Shown here one piece after another: positions 5,198 through 10,144 of a stretch of DNA of 10,144 nucleotides (position 1 is its first letter; each line of letters begins with the position of its first letter). The stretch is from JBBSTY01 sp038235385 (GTDB lineage: Bacteria; Actinomycetota; Acidimicrobiia; Acidimicrobiales; Acidimicrobilacustridaceae), in the NCBI GenBank assembly GCA_038235385.1, contig JBBSTY010000144.1:1-10144 (forward strand). Reading direction: 5' to 3'. The notes under the pieces were generated by a model, which saw only the letters and a program-made list of their open reading frames with translations, was not told where the DNA came from and made no database searches. The position numbers were made by a program, and so were the translations under genes.

Positions 5198-7684
5198 TCA
5201 GTGCACCATCTGGCGGATGCGGCGGACGTACTCCTGCGCGAGCCGCCGAGCCTCGGCATCGGAGGCGCCCTCGGCCCAGATGTGGGTGATGGGCTCCTCG
5301 GGGTCCGGCAGCGCGAGCGCCCAACCATCGCCGTGATGGACCTTCACCCCGTCGACCAGATCCACCGCCCGGTCCTTGGAGTGCTCGACGAGCGATCGCA
5401 TCACGGTCCCCTTCTGCTCCCAGGGGGTCACCACCGTCTCGTGGACGACGTGCACCTTGGGCAGCCCTGCGGTGACGTCGGAGAGGCTCCGTCGGTGGAA
5501 CGCCAACAGGTCGAGGACCTTGACCAGGGTGGCGGCGGCGTCGAAGGCGGGCATGAACCCGGGCAGGATGAACTGGCCGTTCTGGTTGCCGGCGAACCCG
5601 ACCCCCGCCTCGGCCGAGGCGTCCATCAGTGCCGGGTTCGACAACTTGGTCCACGCGATGGTGGTGCCGCTCTTGGCCGCGAGCGCCTCGGCCAACGTGG
5701 TGGTGGAGACCGGGAGCGCGATGCGATCACCCAGGATCTTGGCCGGGAGCAGCTCGATGAGGGCGAGGAGCGCCTGGGTGTCGTCGAGGACCGTCCCCTC
5801 GTCGTCGATGAGCACGAGGCGCTCGCCGTCGGGATCGATGACCGCGCCCAGGTGCGCGCCGGAGCTGCGAACCAGGTCGGCGACGTCGGTGGCGTGACGG
5901 TGCAGGTCGTCTCGGATCAAACCGGCGGTCGAGACGAAGGGATTGACCGCGAGCACCTCGAGCCCGAGCTTCGCCAGCACGTTGGGCATGGCGAACGACG
6001 CCGAACCGTAGGCGTAGTCGATCACGACCTTGAACTCGGCCGCACGGATGCGCTCGATGTCGACGGTGGATTCGAGTGCCGTGGCGTAGTGCTCGAGCGC
6101 ACGGGGGACGAACCCGATGTCGCCGATCTCACCGGGGAACACGCGCCGGAAGTCCTCCCGGGCGAAGATGCGTTCGATCTTGCGCTGCGCCTCCTCGGTG
6201 ATGTCGAGCCCATCGGAGTCGAAGAACCGGATGATCACCGACTGCGGGTCGCCGTCGAGGAGCCGGACGGTGATCCCGCCGCTGTCGGCGGGGCGCCGCA
6301 CCACGAAGCGCGTGACCGGCACCGACGCGACCTCGAGGTCCTCGACGTTCACGCCTGTCGAGTTGAGCCCGGCCATCATGGATCGCTTGAGCATCCGGGC
6401 CGAACGGCTCGAATCTCGCGAGGTGATGATGGTTGCGCCCTTCTTGAGCGTGCTGCCGTAGGCCATCGCCACCTTGACGGCGAGCTCCGGGGTGATGTCG
6501 ACGTTGGCGAGACCGGTGACGCCGTTGCGACCGAACAGGCTGCGAGCGCCACGCGACTCCCAGACGATCGAGTCGTTGACGATCGCCCCGGCCTCGACCG
6601 TCTTGAACGGGTAGACCTTGACGCCCGAGCTGATGAGCGCGTCTTCACCGATGAAGACCTCGTCGCCGAGCACGACGCCCTCCTCGGCGCGGGTGCCGTT
6701 GCGGATGTCGCACGATCGACCGACGATGGTGCCCCGCAACCGGATCGCCTCACCGAGGTAGGCGTGGTCGTGGACGACGGTCCGCTCGAGCGATGCCTTG
6801 GATCGGACGCGCACGTTGGCTCCGAGCACCACGTACTCGCCGAGCCGGGCGCCGGCCTCCACCCGGCAGTTGTCGCCGATCACGACAGGACCGACGAGGG
6901 TGGCATCGGGGTGAACCTCGGCGCCTTCGCCGAGACGAACGCCGTCGCGGAGCTCGAAGCCGGGGATCGAGACCTTCACCTTCTCGTCGAGGATGTCCTT
7001 GTGAGCACTCAGGTAGGCGTCGAGGGTTCCGACGTCCTCCCAGTACCCCTCGGTGATCGCCCCGAACAGGCGCTTTCCCTCGTCGAGGAGCTGCGGGAAG
7101 ACCTCCCCGGAGAAGTCGACCGGCTTGTTCGGCTCGATGTAGTCGAAGATCTCCGGCTCCAGCACGAAGATCCCGGTGTTGATCGTGTCGCTGAACACCT
7201 GCCCCCACGTCGGCTTCTCGAGGAAGCGCTCGATGCTGCCGTCGTCCCTGGTGATGACGATGCCGAACTCGAGGGGGTTCTCCACGTGCGCGAGCCCGAT
7301 GGTGGCCATCGCGTCGTGCTCGTCGTGGAACGCCACGAGCGCCGTGAGGTCGATGTCGGTGAGCACGTCGCCCGAGATCACCAGGAAGCGCTCGGTCAGG
7401 TGCTCCATGGCGTTGCGGACCGACCCGGCCGTGCCGAGCGGCGTCTCCTCGGTGGCGTAGACCATCGAGACGCCGTAGTCGGAACCGTCGCCGAAGTGCG
7501 CGCGGATGCTGTTCGCCATGAACGCGACGGTCACCACGATCTCGTCGATGCCGTGCACCTTGAGCAGATCGATGATGTGCTCCATCATCGGCTTGTTGAC
7601 CAGCGGCAGCATCGGCTTGGGCGCGTTGGACGTGAGCGGACGGAGCCGGGTGCCCTCACCCCCGGCCATGATCACCGCCTTCAC
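5198..7684 (-). CDS. Mannose-1-phosphate guanylyltransferase-type nucleotidyltransferase fused to a degenerate phosphohexomutase
   Basis: The protein has 828 residues in three parts. Residues 1-235 are a sugar-1-phosphate nucleotidyltransferase: MAGGEGTRLRPLT (6-18), KPM, ISGDVLTDIDL (103-113), FLEKPTWGQ and GYWEDVGT (213-220), so this half should be active and make an NDP-sugar, probably GDP-mannose by comparison with known fusions. Residues about 245-375 are left-handed beta-helix hexapeptide repeats (VGPVVIGDNCRV, GTIVGRSCDI). Residues about 380-828 have the four-domain phosphohexomutase architecture but lack its catalytic motifs: SGGITVRLLDGD replaces the phosphoserine TASHNP loop, DPDGER stands for DxDxDR, GNQNGQ for the ExSGH sugar loop and LPDPEEP for the RxSGTEP phosphate loop. 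The GTG at 7684 gives the standard VIMAGGEGTR beginning and has GAGGGG six bases upstream. It overlaps a 25-codon ORF by GTGA. The substrate is not proven. Confidence 0.92.
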   Translation of the reverse strand: MKAVIMAGGEGTRLRPLTSNAPKPMLPLVNKPMMEHIIDLLKVHGIDEIVVTVAFMANSIRAHFGDGSDYGVSMVYATEETPLGTAGSVRNAMEHLTERFLVISGDVLTDIDLTALVAFHDEHDAMATIGLAHVENPLEFGIVITRDDGSIERFLEKPTWGQVFSDTINTGIFVLEPEIFDYIEPNKPVDFSGEVFPQLLDEGKRLFGAITEGYWEDVGTLDAYLSAHKDILDEKVKVSIPGFELRDGVRLGEGAEVHPDATLVGPVVIGDNCRVEAGARLGEYVVLGANVRVRSKASLERTVVHDHAYLGEAIRLRGTIVGRSCDIRNGTRAEEGVVLGDEVFIGEDALISSGVKVYPFKTVEAGAIVNDSIVWESRGARSLFGRNGVTGLANVDITPELAVKVAMAYGSTLKKGATIITSRDSSRSARMLKRSMMAGLNSTGVNVEDLEVASVPVTRFVVRRPADSGGITVRLLDGDPQSVIIRFFDSDGLDITEEAQRKIERIFAREDFRRVFPGEIGDIGFVPRALEHYATALESTVDIERIRAAEFKVVIDYAYGSASFAMPNVLAKLGLEVLAVNPFVSTAGLIRDDLHRHATDVADLVRSSGAHLGAVIDPDGERLVLIDDEGTVLDDTQALLALIELLPAKILGDRIALPVSTTTLAEALAAKSGTTIAWTKLSNPALMDASAEAGVGFAGNQNGQFILPGFMPAFDAAATLVKVLDLLAFHRRSLSDVTAGLPKVHVVHETVVTPWEQKGTVMRSLVEHSKDRAVDLVDGVKVHHGDGWALALPDPEEPITHIWAEGASDAEARRLAQEYVRRIRQMVH

Positions 7685-7758
7685 CGGGCACCCCTCGTCG
7701 TGGTGCTCGGTGCGCGGCGCACGGACAGCGGACGTGGAACGGTCATCGGTGACGACAT
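7681..7758 (-). CDS. Candidate 25-residue leader peptide coupled to the nucleotidyltransferase fusion
   Basis: An ATG at 7758 opens a 26-codon frame that stops at TGA 7681-7683, sharing GTGA with the start of the fusion gene. It begins MSSPMTVPRPLSVRR, is basic (five Arg) and rich in Pro, Ser and Thr, and resembles nothing I know. A TAGGTT box ends six bases before its ATG, so it could be translated from a leaderless mRNA, with ribosomes re-initiating at the fusion GTG. The fusion also has its own ribosome binding site inside this ORF. It may instead be simple 5' untranslated sequence. Confidence 0.35.
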   Translation of the reverse strand: MSSPMTVPRPLSVRRAPSTTTRGAR

Positions 7759-7764
7759 GCTCGC

Positions 7765-7770
7765 AACCTA
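7765..7770 (-). promoter_or_regulatory. Candidate -10 box (TAGGTT) before the nucleotidyltransferase fusion
   Basis: TAGGTT lies in GGGGTAGGTTGCG, identical over 13 bases to the sequence before gcvH. Its TAG is also the stop codon of the CDP-alcohol phosphatidyltransferase. A start six bases downstream would coincide with the ATG of the leader ORF. No clear -35 is seen. Confidence 0.45.
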
Positions 7771-8430
7771 CCCCGCAGGGGGAACGGTCCGCGATGCCCG
7801 TTTGGTCGCGTCGGCCTCGGCGATGCGCGCCCGCCAGAGCGGGACGTACGCGAACGCGGCGTAGTAGGACAGGACCAGCCCGGGAGCACCGGCGATCCAG
7901 GCCAGCGTGGTGAGGGTTCCGGCGAACGCGACGTCGCTGGCTCCCGCGAGGAAGAGCGGGAACGCGCACATCAGCCCGAACGTGCCGGCCTTGCCGAACC
8001 ACGTGACCTCCACCGGTTCCACCTTGCGGAGGAAGAGGACGACGGTGACGGCGGCGACGACGGTCTCCCGGAAGAGCACCAGGATGCAGAAGCCGAGCGG
8101 TGCGGATCCATCGATCACGATGGACACCACCCCGACGAAGAAGAGGAGCCGATCGACGGTGGGATCGAACAGCTTGCCGAACGACGAGACCTGGTGGAAC
8201 CGCCGAGCGACGTACCCGTCGATCCAGTCGGTGGCGCCGAGCGCCGCCAGCAGCACCGCCGCGGCCAGCCGGTTCTGCATGCCGAAGAGGAGCCACACGA
8301 ACACCGGGAGGCACAGCAGCCGGACCAGGGTGACCACGTTCGGGATCGTCAGGTAGCGATCCTGGGGGTCGGCCACCTCGATCGCGTCGGTGGTCGTTGG
8401 CTGCAGTTCGGACTCGCCGGACGAGGACAC
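7768..8430 (-). CDS. CDP-alcohol phosphatidyltransferase (phospholipid headgroup synthase)
   Basis: The protein has 220 residues. It joins a CDP-activated lipid to an alcohol in the membrane, releasing CMP. The full family signature is present: D68-W-I-D71-G72, A75-R76, then eight residues to G85, D89 and D93 (ATDWIDGYVARR, SSFGKLFDPTVDR), all metal and CDP ligands. Residues 1-25 are polar, LTIPNVVTLVRLLCLPVFVW (27-46) starts the first helix, and five to six membrane helices follow. IPNVVTLVR resembles phosphatidylglycerophosphate synthases, whereas DPTVDR resembles actinobacterial cardiolipin or phosphatidylinositol-type enzymes, so the alcohol acceptor is left open. The GTG at 8430 has no good ribosome binding site but a TACGCT box six bases upstream. 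It is divergent from the HIT gene; its stop overlaps the promoter box of the downstream leader ORF. Confidence 0.9.
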   Translation of the reverse strand: MSSSGESELQPTTTDAIEVADPQDRYLTIPNVVTLVRLLCLPVFVWLLFGMQNRLAAAVLLAALGATDWIDGYVARRFHQVSSFGKLFDPTVDRLLFFVGVVSIVIDGSAPLGFCILVLFRETVVAAVTVVLFLRKVEPVEVTWFGKAGTFGLMCAFPLFLAGASDVAFAGTLTTLAWIAGAPGLVLSYYAAFAYVPLWRARIAEADATKRASRTVPPAG

Positions 8431-8436
8431 GCGCCC

Positions 8437-8446
8437 AGCGTACGAT
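8437..8446. promoter_or_regulatory. Overlapping divergent -10 boxes (bidirectional promoter candidate)
   Basis: AGCGTACGAT contains TACGCT on the minus strand (8442-8437), six bases before the GTG of the phosphatidyltransferase, and TACGAT on the plus strand (8441-8446), facing the HIT gene. Both fit TAnnnT and share two bases. Neither has a good -35. Confidence 0.38.
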
Positions 8447-8448
8447 CT

Positions 8449-8464
8449 CGGCCCGGTCGGGCCG
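8449..8464. promoter_or_regulatory. Perfect 16-base palindrome near the HIT transcription start
   Basis: CGGCCCG-GT-CGGGCCG is a 7-2-7 inverted repeat just downstream of the plus-strand TACGAT box and upstream of the minus-strand TACGCT box. It could be an operator serving both directions or a 5' hairpin in the HIT mRNA; in GC-rich DNA a chance origin remains possible. Confidence 0.35.
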
Positions 8465-8514
8465 CGATCAGAGCCGACCGATGCGAGCAGCATCGCCAGC
8501 CACCGGAGGAACCA

Positions 8515-8940
8515 ATGGCCACCATCTTCACCCGCATCATCCAAGGCGAACTTCCCGGGCGGTTCGTCCACCGTGACGACCGGTGCGTGGCGTTCCTGTC
8601 GATCGCACCGATCCGACCGGGCCACACCCTGGTGGTCCCGATCGAGGAGGTCGACCACTGGATCGATGCCGATCCCGGTCTCACCGCCCACCTCTCCCAG
8701 GTCGCCCAGCGCATCGGCCTCGCCCAGCAGGCGGCGTTCTCCCCCGCACGCGTGGCGCTCATGATCGCCGGGCTCGAGGTCCCCCACCTGCACCTGCACG
8801 TCGTGCCGATCGGTTCCGAGGCCGACCTGTCGTTCGCCAACGCCGACCCCTCCCCCGATCCGGCCGAGCTCGATGCGGCAGCCGAGGCGATCCGCCAGGC
8901 GCTCGCCGATCAGAACCAGGAATCGTCGCCCACGGCGTGA
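8515..8940 (+). CDS. HIT-family nucleotide-binding hydrolase/transferase
   Basis: The protein has 141 residues with the complete histidine triad H91-L-H93-L-H95 in VPHLHLHVVP. The N-terminal IFTRIIQGELPGRFVHRDD and FLSIAPIRPGHTLVVPIEEV segments are typical of the Hint/Fhit-like branch. Such proteins cleave nucleoside phosphoramidates or dinucleoside polyphosphates in the cytoplasm; the substrate is unknown here. The ATG at 8515 is preceded by GGAGG with five bases spacing, one of the best ribosome binding sites in the window. It is the only plus-strand gene here, divergent from the phosphatidyltransferase and convergent with the DUF2079 gene. In mycobacteria a HIT gene also sits beside a CDP-alcohol phosphatidyltransferase (Rv2613c-pgsA1), but in the same direction. 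Confidence 0.95.
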   Translation: MATIFTRIIQGELPGRFVHRDDRCVAFLSIAPIRPGHTLVVPIEEVDHWIDADPGLTAHLSQVAQRIGLAQQAAFSPARVALMIAGLEVPHLHLHVVPIGSEADLSFANADPSPDPAELDAAAEAIRQALADQNQESSPTA

Positions 8941-8961
8941 CGGCCGTCAGGCGTGAGAATC

Positions 8962-9003
8962 AGGGGTCAGGGTTCAGGGGTCAGCGGTCAGCGGTCAGGG
9001 GTC
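8962..9003. repeat. Six-copy heptamer tandem repeat (AGGGGTC) between convergent genes
   Basis: Six consecutive 7-base units run AGGGGTC, AGGGTTC, AGGGGTC, AGCGGTC, AGCGGTC, AGGGGTC on the plus strand. The minus strand carries repeated CTGACCC-like units; the TGA stop of the DUF2079 gene (8988-8990) and the codons of its last four residues lie within the array. A period of seven moves TGA through all three frames, so the array stops any reading frame entering from the right. Confidence 0.85.
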
Positions 9004-10144
9004 GGTGGTTCGGCCTCGTCGCCGCGCAGGTAGACGGTGATGCCATCGTTCGACGACACCTTCGAGAAGCCCAGCGCCTCGAGCCCGAGATCGAACACCT
9101 CGCGATCGGTGGCCGTCCACGACGGCACGGTCGTGGCGTCGAGCACGATGCCGTCGACGCCCTCCGCCGCGGCAGCCGCGTCGGGTCTGGCCGTGGGAAC
9201 GAGCTCGTACACCTTCGGGCGCTCGGCGACCCGGTTCAGCAGCGCCGCCGAGACTCGCACCGATCGGTCGGGCCCGATCACCGAGGCGGCGTCGATGCGC
9301 GCCACGTCGAGCGCGTCGCGCCCCCCCCACGCCCACGGTGATCGGTACGGGGAACTGGCGGCGTCACGGACGAAGAACAGTGTGGCGGCGAGCAGAAGGG
9401 CAGCGAGCACCCGCCGGTCGACGGTGACGCGGTCGATCCCGGTGCGGCCGATGCGCGAGAGGGCGAATGCCGTCGCGATGAAGATGAACGCCGTGATGGC
9501 CACCGTCTGTTGGCCGTACACCGCCGCTTGCGGGACCTCACCCACCAGGAACAGGAACTGCAGCGGCACGACGGGAAGGAGGTAGCGCGGCGCGAGGAAC
9601 GGCAGGAAGGCGACGGGTGCGAACAGGGTGACGAGGAGGTCGAAGTTCTGCTCGCGGAAGAGCGCCGAGAGCGTGTCGGCCGGGTGCACGACCATGCCCG
9701 AGAGGACGGACCCGGGCGAGTCCCCGAACGCCGAGAACGCGGCGATGTGCGCGAAGTCGCTGCTCCCGAAGCGAGGCTGGAGCACGGCGATCGCCACCAC
9801 GGTGTAGGCCACACCGAGCACGACCGAGATGCGCCCTTCCACCTTGCGACCTTCCGCCCACAGCAGACCCCCGAGGCCGGCGACGACCAGACCGAAATCG
9901 GCGCGGCACAACACGATGAGGATGCAGCAGACCGCGTAGCGCCTCCAGTGCTTGGCCAGCCCGAAGTAGGCCGCGTACAGGATCAGCGGGAGCGCCAGCG
10001 TCTCGGGGTAGAAGCCGGCCAGGTTGAGGTTGTGCATCGTCGGGAACAGCGCATAGACGACGACGAGGGTGAAGGCCGCCCCCACCCGGAGGTTCGCCAA
10101 CCGGCGGGCGATGAGCCAGATCGGGACGACCGCCACCGCGAGCG
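8988..10144 (-). CDS. DUF2079-family polytopic membrane protein, 3' part
   Basis: About 385 C-terminal residues are present and the gene continues past the right edge; the GTG at 10136 lies inside a membrane helix and is not taken as the start. Helices such as WLIARRLANLRVGAAFTLVV, LNLAGFYPETLALPLILYAA, then CRADFGLVVAGLGGLLW match the DUF2079 pattern (its usual K-E-D before the glycine-rich helix is R-A-D here). About eight hydrophobic segments are followed by a soluble tail of about 120 residues with GIVLDATTVPSWTATDREVF and a final VYLRGDE strand. The family resembles membrane glycosyltransferases of the GT-C type in layout, but its reaction is unknown. The last codons lie in the heptamer repeat, so the C-terminus may differ between strains. 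It converges on the HIT gene with 47 bases between stops. Confidence 0.8.
   Translation of the reverse strand, partial: LAVAVVPIWLIARRLANLRVGAAFTLVVVYALFPTMHNLNLAGFYPETLALPLILYAAYFGLAKHWRRYAVCCILIVLCRADFGLVVAGLGGLLWAEGRKVEGRISVVLGVAYTVVAIAVLQPRFGSSDFAHIAAFSAFGDSPGSVLSGMVVHPADTLSALFREQNFDLLVTLFAPVAFLPFLAPRYLLPVVPLQFLFLVGEVPQAAVYGQQTVAITAFIFIATAFALSRIGRTGIDRVTVDRRVLAALLLAATLFFVRDAASSPYRSPWAWGGRDALDVARIDAASVIGPDRSVRVSAALLNRVAERPKVYELVPTARPDAAAAAEGVDGIVLDATTVPSWTATDREVFDLGLEALGFSKVSSNDGITVYLRGDEAEPPTPDR

Noticed and set aside
3864..5336. Plus-strand open frame of about 490 codons opposite ftsR, garA and gcvH
   Set aside because: It crosses three well-supported minus-strand genes and has no recognisable domain; antisense frame artefact.
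5177..7864. Very long plus-strand open frame (about 895 codons) opposite the nucleotidyltransferase fusion
   Set aside because: It is a shadow of GC-rich codon bias on the minus strand. The translation is rich in Asp, Glu, Val, Arg and His with no family motif, while the minus strand encodes a clear conserved protein.
7685..8314. N-terminal extension of the nucleotidyltransferase frame up to 8314
   Set aside because: It would overlap the phosphatidyltransferase gene in another frame. The family begins at the VIMAGGEGTR segment and a ribosome binding site precedes the GTG at 7684.
8938..8949. TGACGGCCGTCA palindrome at the HIT stop as a terminator
   Set aside because: It is a perfect palindrome without a separate loop or T-tract, and its stem of four to five pairs is too weak.

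Overview
This is a very GC-rich window with actinobacterial gene content. It has mostly ATG/GTG starts, tightly packed same-strand genes and few leader sequences. The order gcvH - garA (FHA) - ftsR-type MerR - DUF151 nuclease - resR-type MerR matches a block known from Mycobacterium (Rv1826 to Rv1830), which places the organism in Actinobacteriota. The divergent protein sequences, the zinc ribbon on the GarA homologue and the mannose-1-phosphate guanylyltransferase/phosphomannomutase-like fusion suggest a deep branch such as Acidimicrobiia; this taxonomic step is inference. Nothing marks the window as a mobile island or defence locus: there is no integrase, transposase, tRNA or CRISPR array.

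Layout, all on the minus strand unless stated, in transcription order from the right. (a) 8988-10144: 3' part of a DUF2079-type polytopic membrane protein, converging on a plus-strand HIT hydrolase (8515-8940) across a heptamer tandem repeat. (b) 8430-7768: CDP-alcohol phosphatidyltransferase, divergent from the HIT gene across an intergenic stretch with overlapping candidate promoters. (c) 7758-5198: a candidate 25-residue leader ORF overlapping by GTGA an 828-residue nucleotidyltransferase / degenerate phosphohexomutase fusion. (d) 5117-2794: gcvH, garA-like, ftsR-like and DUF151 genes, closely packed. (e) 2793-2376: a 418-base gap with the best promoter in the window, which carries a perfect 15-base palindrome, and a roughly 160-base leader before the resR-like MerR gene (2375-1902). 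(f) 1901-1648: two 50-base repeats forming nested inverted repeats, then a twin-palindrome operator. (g) 1647-1: a compact set of TetR regulator, small two-helix membrane protein and the 5' part of gcvT.

The genes link one-carbon/glycine metabolism (gcvT, gcvH), 2-oxoglutarate/glutamate flux control (garA), regulators tied in relatives to cell division and growth (ftsR, resR), and envelope precursor synthesis (GDP-sugar and phospholipid headgroup enzymes). The items most worth a second look are the apparently catalytically dead phosphohexomutase half of the fusion, the nested repeat pair at 1724-1836, the twin palindrome around the tetR start, the palindrome in the resR promoter, and the recurring TAGGKT box 5-8 bases from start codons, which suggests leaderless transcription.
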